A stretch of 64,000 nt of DNA from Amphirosellinia nigrospora (Eukaryota > Ascomycota > Sordariomycetes > Xylariales > Xylariaceae), in assembly GCA_004123355.1 (NCBI GenBank), contig SCHM01000001.1:4952001-5016000 (forward strand). The letters are read 5' to 3'. Position 1 is the first letter of the stretch. The number at the start of each line of letters is the position of its first letter. Of this stretch, positions 47,561 to 59,988 are shown in pieces. Both the position numbers and the translations under genes were made by a program. Below the pieces are notes generated by a model. That model saw only the letters and a list, made by a program, of their open reading frames with translations. It made no database searches and was not told the DNA's origin.

Positions 47561-50500
47561 CTGAAATAGTTTATATAGTACTCAGGGTAGGCATGGGGTA
47601 TGTCGACGGCAGGCTCGGGCCAATCAGTTTAGGTTTGGAAAGAGTTTGGGACACGTACATCCATAGTAGTTCTTGGGTGGAGGAGACAAGGGGGTCCTTA
47701 TATACTCAGGCTTTGCGGATATCAATTGTAAGATATTTCCCACTAGGGAATTCAGTATCCAGCGTATTCATATACGCGATCTCTACGGATAGTGACAAGC
47801 TGATCGACGAGAAACTATATGAAGGAGATGGCTTCGTTGCCAAACCTCCCAGTCGGAAGAGGAAGACATTTTTAGGCGCGAAGTTACATGGTTTAGTCTC
47901 AACAGTGGTATGGTCGAATAAAACTTTCTGATGAGAACTCCCGCGTGAAGGAACACCGACCTATCGACCTGAGTAGAGAAGGGCCGGCCCCGAGAGAAAC
48001 ACTACCACTCCTTTCATAGAGACAAACATATCTCATTAATACGCTTTCAAGTATTAGGTTATAAGGCTGGCTACACGAGAAACTAGGTCATTTGAGACGA
48101 AACTCCCGGCCCATTGCCAAGCTCTAGGCTGTAAGGCTGGGTTGAGTTTCGAATCCGCCGTTTGATCTAAAACTGTCCCCTTATCTACGGCAAGTAACAT
48201 TTCCCAAGTGCACGCGGTTTCTCGGACAGCGGGACGAGTTAGAACGTTGATATATGCGATTTAGCGGTGCGTGTCGTTGTGCTCTGCTTGAGGAACCTCA
48301 TTAGGTACCACTTCTCTTAATTTTATTTCATGAGATTGGTCTTCCCGTGGCATTATTACTCGCTGCCCGACATCCAGATACCACTACATCTACCCGTCAT
48401 GCTCCCCTATATCATTTTCGCCACGCCATTCCGTTCTTTAGACCTCTGCTCTAATGTGGCCCATCAGAAATATTTAGAGGATCTTAACATAAGACAAATA
48501 ACACAAGACCGCTTGAAAAACTAGCACAAATAAGCATAGAATAACAACAATTGCTGGTCGCAAAAAACATGAGAATATGTAACATAATGCCCATAGACAA
48601 TACAATATGTAAGTACGTTGTAAGAGCACGCCTTGTTGTACCAGGTTGGACATCGCGAAAAGGAAGACCAATGTTGTAATGGCTGTGAATGGTTTTTGCA
48701 AGACCTGCGCTATTTAGAATGTAGTCGATCGTGGTAAGTTGTAATAGTCTCTGAGATGTTTATTCTACTAATTTAACACTTTAGCGTACTGCCCTGTCCC
48801 TAACTTTGATGCGACGTGCAAGTTATGGATTGGCCATCTCTATCCTGAGATGGACGACGACGACGACATACTTGGTAGTTATAGAACTGATCTGGAAACG
48901 ATCTAGAAACGTTTCCTAGATGACTGACGACCGTCTTGTTCAGAGCTCAACTCCCGTCTGACTCCGACTCCCTGCCGCTTCTGTCTTGTTGTTCTCTGCG
49001 CTGCTATCTTTAGGCTGTATCCCGCCGGAGCAAACAGTGCTTTCGATGCGGCGGCTTTTTCTTCGACACGGCTGGTTATTTTTTCATCATAGTAAGGTAA
49101 AAGGAATCGATTACTGTTCACACAGCTCTGCGTAGTGGTACATAGCCTCGAGACGGCTGAAAGCGAGAGGCTGGAGACAGAGGTGCTCAATTTATCACTG
49201 TCAAACGCACCTTGATATTAATGTACTCGAACGGAAAACTACGCACCGCAAAGCCTCCAATTTATTAATTGATGTTAATACTAAGAGAATTTTATACATG
49301 AATCATGCGCTCATTCTCCAGCTCTGAAAGGAAGCACGAAGTTGATCTCTTATGAGGACTGTCTGACGAAAGATGGCAGTCAACGAGACAAACACGAAGA
49401 GTCTGCCATCCCCCATGCGAGCGACACTGTTAGTTTAGAGTCTCGGTAATATTGTAAATCTCCGGATAGAGATAGTTTGACGCCACAGGCAAGCACCTGG
49501 AGTCATCGGCGAAGTACCAACATTGAAACCGCCCCTATCAGCAAACTCAATTGTCCCCCGCTTACTCGTAGAGTAGCCTCAAAATCAAAAGCAGGGGATT
49601 TATAGAGCTTATCGTTAGTAAAGATTTTACGTTCTAGTAATTGAAGTTATGGTTGAACGATTAATTTTAAGGACCCTCCGCTTAGATCTTGGACGGTCAT
49701 AGCATGACAGGTACCTACTAAGTAGGTTTATAGCAGACCTGCACGAAAGTGAATCAAGCAATTTATAAATATGAGCTGTTCTAGTTCGTTGTAGGCGCAG
49801 CGCATTCTACCTAGGGAATTGAGCTACCATATTTCGCGTCGGGCTCTGAAAATACCAGTTTCGGCCGCAAGCTATTTTATACATGTCACGACAACACTGC
49901 TGAATAGTCAATGTGATACATTAATATGCGGTTATGTACGTATGTCAATGACATAGCTCCTTTTCTATTAAACAAGTTTGATACTTCGAAGTAATGGCGC
50001 ACGGTGTTCAAAGAGTGGTATTCGTGCGGTGATCGAAAGAAGCCGCCTGCCGGTTTGCATGACAATAAAACGCCGACTTCCAAAATATTTTTGATGATCT
50101 GTGTTACGATACTCAATCTTACCGCTTGCTGTCCATTGTCGAGTCCCAACATGATCACAAACTGGGTCTGAAGAAACGGATCTACGGTATACCCATACAT
50201 ATCACTGAATTGTGCTGAGTTGTAGACCTTGGACCTTACTTGTACACATATCGAGTGCGATGCTCTTACTCGTGTGCCATAAGTATCAACAGGCAATAAT
50301 TTCTATGAGGATTTTGTTACCGAGTGTTTGGGAGACTCATGTCTTGATTATACTAAGCCTTCAGATAGGCTAGTGAATTGGAAAGTGTGATAGTGCATGA
50401 TAGGACCCGTCATAGTTATCTATCTCACTCAGTAAGTATCTCTGTAACACTGATAATACTGCCATTAATTAGAGGTTATCCATATACGAACACGAAAGGT

Positions 50501-51420
50501 AAGATGGATTGACTGTGAGGATTGAATAGTCGTGGGATGAGGTGGGGTGAGGATGGGTACGAGAAGGTCCAATGTGGTAGTGACACTCCACTGTTCGGGA
50601 TGGACCGGCTACCGTTAAGATTGATCGTGATTATCGTAAGAGATTACCTTTGAGATGAAGAAACCAGATGTAATGGAATGACAAGTCCTCATTGACGACG
50701 CACTGGGGTGCGCAATCCCGCGGTCGTGTAACAAACCCGCAAACGACATCAATAACCGCGTATGAGGTAGGTACTTTCTCATAGTATTAAGTAATTCATC
50801 GCCTTCGTAGACATTCATGTAAGGAGTAGTAGCTTATCTAGCCATAACAGCTACAGCCGAAAGGCATAGTCGTAGAAGTGGCCTGACGAGTTGTTGATAG
50901 TTTGAAGTTGCGATAGTACTGACGAGCAAATACGCCTAGAGAACCTACATCGTATCGGCGTGTCTCCAAAACCCAGAAGCCCTTGTTGATTTGAGTGACA
51001 AGCTAGGTGAACTGGAGATATGGACATTGAACCTTGTTAAGCGGTCATCATAGTTTAACTACGATACTTATCAGCATATACGCATAGTGGCGCTCGAGAA
51101 TTCGGCAATAATATCTGCTGTCTGCTAGTAATCTGATAGGATAGACTTCACTTCTACCATATACTTCTACCATATAGCCGGGTAAAATATTCGTGGTACG
51201 TGACTAAAATAATTCTCTCCTTCAACATGCCTGGACCTCCAGCGTTTAATTAACGTGTCTGCTGTATTGCCTTCAGGGTGTGTTAAAACAGTGTATCCGG
51301 AGATTGTGGCGGTTACTACTTGCACAATAGCACCTCAGCTCAAACAAAGGCTGCTGGCCCGACTCTGCCGTAGGGAAAGGGGCAATTTAGCGCCTATGTT
51401 GGTCGTTCTCTAACCGCTGC
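47561..51420. other. Gene-poor AT-rich region
   Basis: 3.9 kb without a recognisable gene. Short ORFs (for example 48474-48701 minus, hydrophobic; 49886-50296 minus, 136 codons) show no family signature and no convincing splice partners. No transposase, reverse transcriptase or terminal repeat was recognised. A direct repeat CTTCTACCATATA occurs twice at about 51151-51176. Confidence 0.45.
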
Positions 51421-53090
51421 ACTAGGTAGTTTAAGCTATCAAGCTATCAAGCGGATGAAGGGCCAAGAGCTTGGCGGGCGGAGAGGAATACCAAGGCCAC
51501 CAAGGCTTGGCCATTGGCGGAGTTGATGACTGTGATAAGCTCCAAGACTTTGATGCCAGATTGTTGGATGTAGAATAGGTACCATAATAAGCATACCAAG
51601 ACTTCCTCCGCCGTCGACCTTTGGCAACGTGGAGTGAGATACATGCCTATTGAGAAACGGACGGGCTCCGGAACGAGGATCAGCGTAGAAGCGAAACAAT
51701 GTTGTTCGTGTGACATTGATGATACCTATGAAAGCTGGAGCGATCATCGGCACTTCGATTATTGTTTGGAGTCACGATTCATGCGCTAGGTAAAGGTAAA
51801 CAGGGTCGCGAGTTGTAAGTTGACAGTCTCCAATGAAGTCTAGACCTACGAGGGGCTGGCGGAGCGCGCACGCACCAAAGTTCTGCATTTGATCGAGTAC
51901 TAAGTAGATGGAAGATTGAAATCAAACCAAAAAATAGACAAAACAGACAAATATGTGCAATGTAGACCCAGCTTACTATGATCCATAAGAAAGGAAGTTG
52001 TCAACCCCATCAGCCGCTGCGACCGTGCAATAGACCACTTCGCATTGATATGTATGGCACGATGCAAGCTGCCAAAATGGCCAAGAAGAGAGCCAAGAAA
52101 TCCAAGACTAATGCCAAGGTGGGCGCAGCGAGAGACTCGGCACAGGAGCACCCGGAAAGCCAAGAATTTCTCCTCCGTTACCAAGACCTGGGCAAAGTCT
52201 GGGCAAGTCAAGTGTCTGGGCAAACGTGCTGTGCGGACACAACACAGAAGGACAGAGGGCAGAGGGCAGAGGGCAGAGGGTCTCGGCAGGCTGGATGTCA
52301 GGTGGCAGGTGGGTGGGAGGGAGGGAATACCTAGGTAAAATGAAAGAAGAGTCAGTTGGGCTGTGTGACACATTTGTCTGTCATACCCACGAGCGGCCAG
52401 CAGGGGCCGGCAGGGGCAAGCATCGAGACAATCGGTAATTGCCAAGACACGCCAAGTGTCTGCCAAGAGCTTATTCTTGTCTTGGCATTGCTTGGCAGTC
52501 TTGTCGCTGAGGAGAAGGAGGGACTTGGCTCTTGGCCACGCCTGCCACTGCTTGGGAAGTACCCCACCAGAGCCAGTACTCGACTTACTTGGCCCCCTCC
52601 GCGGCGTCCAATCATGCTCGAGGTACTGCTACACCCCGACGGCGAAAGACCCATTGCCAAGAGTTTCCGCCTGCCCATCGCCAAGGTCTAGCTACCATAA
52701 TCAGGAGCAGCAAGAGCGCCCGATTTACATAAACTGTGCTTGTTCGCCCGCCAAAAGTAATTTTGTTGAGTTTGCTTCTTCTTTGTTTGGGAAATTCCTG
52801 ACTTGCTTTGCTAAAGAATCCTTTTGTTCTTGGTTTCATGCTCGTATCCGAACTTTAACATATTGCCAAGCTATTACCTTGCTCCATTGAGTTGGGCAGT
52901 GATTGGAGGCACTGCTTAATCCGCTTTTAAATCCAATTTGGCTTAGCCCCGCTCCCACCAAGGTTTTCCACCAAGGTCCGCCTGGATACCTAGGTACCTA
53001 ATTAATCCGCCTCGGAAAAACATTTCCACCGAAAACACCGCAATCACGTGACCTGACCTGCATCTCCCTGCCAAGCTTCCTGCAGACATC
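51421..53090 (+). promoter_or_regulatory. pacC upstream region with a dense GCCAAG array
   Basis: Exact GCCAAG starts at 52080, 52092, 52113, 52159, 52441, 52451, 52462, 52656, 52680, 52865 and 53070. The complement CTTGGC starts at 52481, 52491, 52524, 52531 and 52588. That is 16 sites in 1 kb, where chance predicts roughly 0.5 on both strands. Three more lie upstream (51462, 51470 and 51506), the first two as an inverted pair with a 2-nt spacer. GCCARG is the known binding consensus of PacC/Rim101. The last site ends 15 bp before the pacC ATG. Binding and direction of regulation are inference. Confidence 0.75.
52253..52280 (+). repeat. CAGAGGG tandem repeat (4 copies)
   Basis: Four perfect head-to-tail copies of CAGAGGG lie between the two GCCAAG clusters upstream of pacC. 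Confidence 0.9.
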
Positions 53091-55058
53091 ATGTCTGCAG
53101 CCCCAGAGAGTAACCCGGTTCCATCCGGCGGTGATAGCTCCACGTCCAATGATGGCACAACCCCGGCCTCAACTACTTCAACCGCTCCTACTTCGCAGTC
53201 TAGCGCACCCACCCAGGATGACTCTCTGACATGCAAATGGTCTAACTGCAGCGAGAAGTTTACCTCAGCCGAGACTCTATATGTAAGGATCTCCTTCTCT
53301 ATCTTGTACCGGAAATAAGACTGGTGACGCGATGCCATTTAAAACTGTAGCTAACCATTGAACAGGAACACATCTGCGAGAAGCATGTTGGGCGAAAAAG
53401 CACCAATAACCTGAACCTGCAGTGTCAGTGGGCGCAGTGCCGGATAACAACCGTCAAACGCGACCACATCACTTCACATATCAGAGTCCATGTTCCCCTT
53501 AAGCCTCACAAGTGCGACTTCTGTGGCAAATCATTCAAGCGGCCTCAAGATCTCAAGAAGCATGTAAAGGTACGTCTTTTCATCTCTTCCAGGATCTCAT
53601 ATTTTGCTCGACTAGATAAGATTTTGGGTAGCTGCATTATAGTGCCAATAGCCTGGATTATAAGCTGCAGCTTTGTTTACCGACTAACACAAAACTATAG
53701 ACTCACGCAGATGACTCTGTCCTGGTCCGATCCCCAGATCAGCATGGCGGCTTAAACGGAACATACAGAGCACCCGGAAAAGGTAAGATACTAGCTCGGT
53801 TCAAACCCCGTAATTTTCCTTACAACGAGGCTAATTCCGCCTCCCAGCACCTTCTAGCTACTATGATCACAATGGCCAGATGCGTACTAACTCGGCCGCC
53901 TTTGGTCAGCCGCCTCATCCAGCCGGTCATACTAGTACCTACTACGGGCATCACCATGCGCAACCCCCATCATTTGGTGGTGCTCCCATGTACTATCCTA
54001 TGAACGGGCGAGGTGATCATATGGGGTATCAGGCTGCTACGGGCTATGACACTCGTAAGAGATCTTACGAAGCTATGAACGACTTCTTCAATGAAACCAA
54101 GCGCCGCCAACTCGACCCTACATCATACCAGCAAGTCAGCCAGAGGCTCGTCCCTCTTCATGGCGCGCTCCCTGTCCATGCTCATTCAATTGGCGCCGAA
54201 TATCTCCCTGCCCCTGCTGTTGTTTCGGTGGATGGTCATGGTGGCCATGCTCCATACCAACATTACGCTCTGCCACCTATGCCGGAACTACGCACTAAGA
54301 GTGATCTTGTACGCATGGACCAGATGCTAGAGCAGATGCAGAGCACCATATACGAGAGCTCCAATTCGACCTACATCCCAATCAACATGCGGCACAGCCA
54401 CTCGCCGCCGCATTCCGCCGCCCAGAGTCAGTCGGCCATGGGTGCTCATGCATACTCGGCGGCTCACGTGGCTTCACCTTTGACTGCCGTTTCGTCGACA
54501 CATTCCACTGGCACGCCTGCTGCCACGCCACCGTCCAGTTCTGTGTCATACACATCTGGCCACTCCCCCAGTGCCTCTTCGGCTGGATTCTCTCCCTCGT
54601 CACGCCACAGTTCGACAGCATCAGCATTATACCCAACGCTTCCTGCTGTGACTTCAGGTTATCCTGGTCAATCCGCTACGTCGACTTTGGGTCCTAGCTT
54701 TGACACGGACCCGCGTCGTCGTTACTCGGGTAGTATGCTCCAGCGTGCAAGTGCTGGCCCGCGATCGGCTTTCGATCGTGACGGCTCGCGAACACCAAAA
54801 GCCGAGTCGGCCATTTCCGCTGTCAGCTCGCCGTCGGCTGAATCTGAGCGTAGCTCGGAGGCTCGGGAGCGTGAAGACGAAGCTTACGAAGTATGGTTGG
54901 AGAATGTTCGCACCGTCGAGTTTCTGCGAGAGTACGTTAATGATCGTCTTCGACGCAAGGAATTCGATGCGGGTAGCCCTGGCTCCAGTTCGTCTATGGA
55001 AGCCGATTCGCCTGTCCGCCCCCCTTCTCAGCCGGCATATCCTGCACTTCCTCTTTAG
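53091..55058 (+). CDS. pacC: pH-response zinc-finger transcription factor PacC/Rim101, 562 aa
   Basis: PacC activates alkaline-expressed and represses acid-expressed genes after proteolytic activation through the Pal/ESCRT pathway. The exons are 53091-53282, 53366-53569, 53701-53782 and 53848-55058, all in frame. Three C2H2 fingers are encoded at the exon 1-2-3 junctions: [10 protein letters not shown]...[52 protein letters not shown]. The block [17 protein letters not shown] follows, as in all PacC proteins. The middle is rich in S, H, Y and P. The C-terminal helix [20 protein letters not shown] matches the inhibitory/interaction region of the family. The length is slightly below the usual 600-680 residues. 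The promoter carries many PacC-type sites. Confidence 0.95.
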
Positions 55059-56092
55059 CTTTTTCGTCGTTCTAGTTTGCCGGAATCTTTAGCGTTCGTT
55101 TGGCATGTATTCCGCCGACCTTTCATTCCAGGGTTTGTATTGAAGGAGGTCGAGAAGACACGGCGTATAATGACCTGCCTACTCATAAGTCGTATAGTGA
55201 GGTCTTCAAGTTTTATGTCACGGCCTAGGAAGTCGTATTGTTGAAGATTACTTACTCGCATGATGCTAAATGTAGAGAGGGATCACCTCTCCGTTGATCA
55301 TACCAAAAGAAAAGGGACTATATTATGTAAACATCGTTGACTTCGTCTTTCTCGTGACTTATTGATGCTTGCTCAGTGAAGCCTAATCATCTTTCACGTT
55401 CTACCCTATCCTGTTTTTGACGCCACTATGGTGCACCGTTTCGAAGTCATGGAATACAGTTGTTATCACAGCACTGCAAAGCCTCCAAAGCCTCCAAGAC
55501 TTGAATGTATCCGTCTGTAGCTGCGATCACAGTACATGAGATCTGTCTTCTAACTGACACAATCCCGAAGAACAAATACTAATCATGCAATTTCCTGATA
55601 TGTTTGTCGCGGAACAAATATGACCAGACTATGAACAATAAAAACTACTGTAGATGGAACGTGGAGGAAGTATTCAGGTATAGCTGAAGTGGGGTCATGG
55701 CAATCGTTGCTGTGGGGATGGGAATCGCACTTGCACTATGACGCCCGCCAACCAAAGCCGTCTCAACACGCCAGAGCGACACTGCCTTCCTATCCCATTC
55801 ATTTGGAAACACTTCAATATTGCTGTAGCAGTTCTTGTCTCAGACGTTTCCTTTCGCTTGAGGTGTAAACTAGACATTTCACAGACACACATACCTTAAA
55901 TCGCAACGTCCCTCCTTGCAATCTGCATCTATTTACACTTCATACAGATCTACGGCTTAATTCCCTTGCTGGGACGGAGACCTCACGTCGCGACAATGGT
56001 GCGTAGCGAAAACCCACTGTTTCAGTCCACTTCCAATCGTCACTAGGAAGGCCTGCTTTTGGAGTTTTGAGACTAACCCAAATCTCCAGGCC
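55059..56092. other. pacC 3' region and light-chain gene leader
   Basis: No additional gene. A direct repeat AAAGCCTCC lies at about 55478-55497. An ATG at 55996-55998 immediately followed by GTGCGT, with a CTAACCC...CCAG acceptor at 56090, could be a start-codon-only first exon of the downstream gene. Confidence 0.5.
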
Positions 56093-57077
56093 ATGCCAGC
56101 CGGATACAAGCCATCCCCCTTGGGGTACAACTCGCCGCGAGGCTCTCCCTTCCGAAGACCAGAGTCGCCTTCGTCGCCGTCTTCGGCAAGCAGACAAACT
56201 ACGCCGACGCCCTCGCCCACGAAGAACGCCAGTTTATTCACGCCCTCCAGATTCGCGAACCCCTCGACACCGACGACGCAGGATAGCGAGAGGCGGACGT
56301 CGCGAAGATTCACTCCCGCTGATGCCATGGAGCCGTCACAGCCTCTGGGATCGCCGGCTCATATCGGCCCGCATTCGCCTACGGCATTGCATCAATCCGT
56401 GGGACACGGTACTGCTTTGTCTCAACTGCAGCCCGCGCAGGTTCGCGTACTCCGCGATGGATTCCAGATCATGGACAGGGATAGTGACGGAGCTGTAAAC
56501 AGGGAGGACGTGGTGGATATGTTGACACAGCTGGGTGCGTACTTATAGTTGCATTTCTATCACAGCCATACCTCCTTGGTGCCTTTCCAACGACCCATGG
56601 CAGAGATAGTTACGATGATGATGGACAAATTCTAACTGCTCGTTGGGTACAGGCCTTCCAGCAAAACCTTCCGATGTATCACAGTTTTTCCCACCCGGTG
56701 GTCCTCAGACTCTAACGCTCGCCGCGTTCCTGAACTCGATTGCGACGTCGCTAGCCGCGCTTTCGCCCGCTTCGGAATTATTATCCGCGTTTTCGGCGTT
56801 CGACGACGACGATAGTGGACAAGTGGACCTGACCGAGCTCCGCGATGCCCTGTTACGTACGGCGCCCGAGCCCGGCGAGCGCGCACTCACGCCTTCCGAA
56901 GTCGACAAGATCATTGCCGGGTTCAGTGGGCGGCGGGCGTTTAGCAAAAGCAGCATGGGCGGAGGTTTAGGGGGCGCGAGGCGCGGCGAGGTGTTTCGGT
57001 ATCAGGAGTTTGTGAATTCCATTATGGGCGCCAATGGTGCCTCAGAGCCCAACTCGAATGAAAACTCGGAGGAATGA
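56093..57077 (+). CDS. rlc1: Myosin regulatory light chain (Rlc1-like EF-hand protein), 288 aa
   Basis: This would bind the neck of type II myosin and act in the cytokinetic ring. The exons are 56093-56534 and 56653-57077 (intron GTGCGT...GTACAG). A disordered, phosphorylatable S/T/P-rich N-terminus of about 110 residues precedes VRVLRDGFQIMDRDSDGAVN, whose DRDSDG loop is the one canonical calcium-binding EF-hand. FLNSIATSLAALSP, then LLSAFSAFDDDDSGQVDLTE and a degenerate last EF-hand (FRYQEFVNSIMG), follow the order seen in Rlc1-type light chains. The start could instead be the ATG at 55996 through a start-codon-only exon, adding two residues. The assignment to Rlc1 rather than another calmodulin-like protein is moderately firm. 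Confidence 0.8.
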
Positions 57078-59988
57078 ATGGGCTTTTGGATTTAGGAATC
57101 GGGTGTTGTCTGTGGGGACAGACAAACAAGCAAGCGAGCAAGTCAAGAACGACATATTGGGGTATGGGGTTTTGATGGGTTGTGATTGTGGCAATGGGCA
57201 TTTTCCCAGGCGTTCTGTGTTTATGGTATAATATCATGGTTGGGAGCTGCGAAAGGCATGGTTGAGTTACAACCCACGAAGTTATCTGATGATGGGACTA
57301 CTCCCCGTAGCCCTTTTTAGTAATATAAAGGACAGAAGATTAACCCTCAATGGCTGGCATGAGAGCTACAACTACCTCGGAAACCATACTTGTGTATCTT
57401 CCAGATCTATCAAATAACTTTCCAAGCACGCTACTTTGAACTATATATCTTTTAACCTTGATCTTTCCTTGTCGCTATCTGCTCCTCAAAAGGTTCCGCC
57501 TGAAAATCACGCTGTAATATAATGTGTAAACTGGCGTTATCCTAGTTTCTCTCGCACTGATACTCCTTTTACATCCTTAAACTTATAACTGAAACCGATA
57601 TGAATAAGTATTAGGGGCTCAAGAGTGACTACCTACAATGCCTAAGGCACCAGGGAGTACCCAGTACACTGCATTCAATTACATGTAGCCCTATTTAAGC
57701 AAGTTCCAAATATCCCGAGTCTCTATATATACAATTCTTCATAAATATTGTGCCACCCGGTAGAATGGTTCGAAGTTGCACTACACTGGTAGTTGTTTAT
57801 ACTATGACGTCTTCCTGCTTCTTATCGGAATCGATAAGGATCTATAGCATAACGGGGGTAGCAATATGTACTGCAGAGGGCGGGGATATCATTATTTTTT
57901 TTCTTTCGCTCCCAACTCTTTGAAGTCCAATCAATCCTCGAGAAAGGCTTAATTAACCTCAATCAAACCCATGCTCTTTGAGTTTCAAGTTCCAATCTGA
58001 GTGCCAAACAAGTAAAAGTGATCAACATCAACGCAAATCGCTCGTCTGCTGCACTGTGAACTCAAAACTCTCCTGTCATCTTTTTTTCGAACCCACAGAA
58101 GGTTCGAGAATCTAGTTGCACATCTCTGTACTAATTTGTGCTCGGGTGGCTGGAGAAGGCGTTGAGACAGGGGTCTTCGCGAATTCAATGGCCTATTGGG
58201 AACAGCGGTTGGGTGCCGCTCTCGGAACGAGCCAGGACGAGATAATCCCTGCCTCTTACCTGTCAACCTTCAGGCCAAAAGCTGTTCATCTCGGAACGCA
58301 AGGGTCGCTGGACCGTTCTTGTGACACCATACCGATAGCGTCGTAGTGATGGGGAATCGTGGTGCCCTCCCAATTTCACGGCTCTGGTGTCTTATATTGC
58401 CAGAGCTCCCGTCCACATTCTGTTCAGCCTCTTCAATTTTACACGGAGGTTGGCTGGAGTCACCCATCGTGATTGAGGCGATGCGCCGTCGCAGTAGAAC
58501 ACCCTTGGAGGACAGCCGCCAGCGAATACAAACGCAAAGCGATGTAAACAAGCAGGGTGACTGTCCATCCATTGGCTATTGAATCCTCCCAAGTCTGGAT
58601 ATTGGGCACTCGTCATTCGCTGTGGGGCTGAGACAGGGGTTCTCTGTAGGTAGACCGAACCTGGGCTCGCCAGCCATCTCTCGTGGACTAGCTAAGTATC
58701 GGTGACCTCTGGGAGCAAGGTTGCCCACACGTTAATGGGACCCTGCAGGCTGTTTCTCCAAATTTCACAAAAATTTCCCAATCCCAATCGTCCATCTCCC
58801 AGCCTGACGATTTATACACGAATGCTCTGCTGTCCTGCCGCTTATCACATTCTGCTTTTGTGCAAGTTCGTGCTAGTGGTGAATGCTAGTAGCGAATGTG
58901 TATGTGTATGCTGCAGTTATACTCTGTCCCTGTCCCTATGCCCTGTGCTGTGTGCTGTGCTATTCTGTGGCATGTACCGTAGGTTGTGCTATTTGTTGCT
59001 TTTATGTTCTGTCAACTTTCCTCGGCGGGCTGATAAATCGTTTGCCTGGTCTGGTCTACTCTTCCTTCGTCACCTTCTCATCCCTCTCCAGCAAGGAACA
59101 CTGTCTCGGCTGTTACCTCTCTTTTCCTCGAAGACCGTCTCTTCGTCTCACAGCATTCCCTGGCTTCTCCTCAGTCACCTGAATGAGATCCCTTTCTTGC
59201 CCCCTTCTCCCTCTGCATGCATGAATTCCATCTGCTTGTCTAGCGCAAAGAAGTAGTAGGGAGGAACCGACTATTCCAACCCGCGATCGGACTATATCTT
59301 AGTGGACCGAGACCCTCGGGCTTGATCGCACCAAGGTTGTTTGCTTGCTGTCACTGTCACTCACGCACGGCAAGGCAAGACAAAGGAGGTACGAGGCTGT
59401 TGGTTCGTAGTACCACAAGCGAACGGACTAAGACAAAGACGTCGACACCTGTCGAAGTTTATCTCGCACGACTGGTGTGAACGGACGACATTTGAGTTTC
59501 AGGCCATTATCCCTCGGCACTGGCTGTTCCCTCTCCCTCTTTTCTTTTTGGCTGCTTCGATCTGCGACCTGCATGAAGTACGCGGTTCGAGAGATACCTA
59601 GATACCTCTTTGACGACTTTGTGTTGGAAGCACAGGCTTCTGAAATCATCTGGCCATCTCACGACATCTGTCAGCATCGCTGTTACAGTGCTGTAAAAGT
59701 AGGTAGCTTGGGGGCCTCGACAGGGATCACGGCTCTTTGCACTTAGAGCCGCGTTTTGACGGCGCCCTTGGATACTGCACCGAGCCTTAAAAGGCCAACC
59801 AACAGGCAAGAAGGTGCAACCATACCTCTGCGACGCTGCGTCTTAGGTAATCCGGCCCTTCGACAGCCCGCGTTGGTGGAGTGGACACCACAGGTATAAC
59901 CGCCTTTTTTTTAGCACACTCTGGCTCACTACCTAATCTTTTTTCCCGCTTCCCGGTCTGCGGCGAAATCTAAAATCTTCTATTCCCA
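57078..59988. other. Long spacer before the TPR-DnaJ gene
   Basis: 2.9 kb without a convincing gene. ORFs such as 58702-59256 (184 codons) are cysteine/leucine/serine-rich translations of pyrimidine-rich DNA and overlap other frames of equal quality. The last 1 kb is likely promoter and leader of the gene at 59989. Confidence 0.45.

Noticed and set aside
48474-48701. 75-codon hydrophobic ORF on the minus strand
   Set aside because: Hydrophobic by AT-rich composition; no splice partner, no conserved motif, no start context evidence.
51978-52690. Lysine/alanine-rich and glutamine-rich ORFs upstream of pacC
   Set aside because: They are translations of the GCCAAG array and the CAGAGGG repeat in several overlapping frames, with no protein signature.
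58702-59256. 184-codon ORF before the TPR-DnaJ gene
   Set aside because: Composition follows pyrimidine-rich leader DNA and an overlapping frame is equally open; no domain seen.
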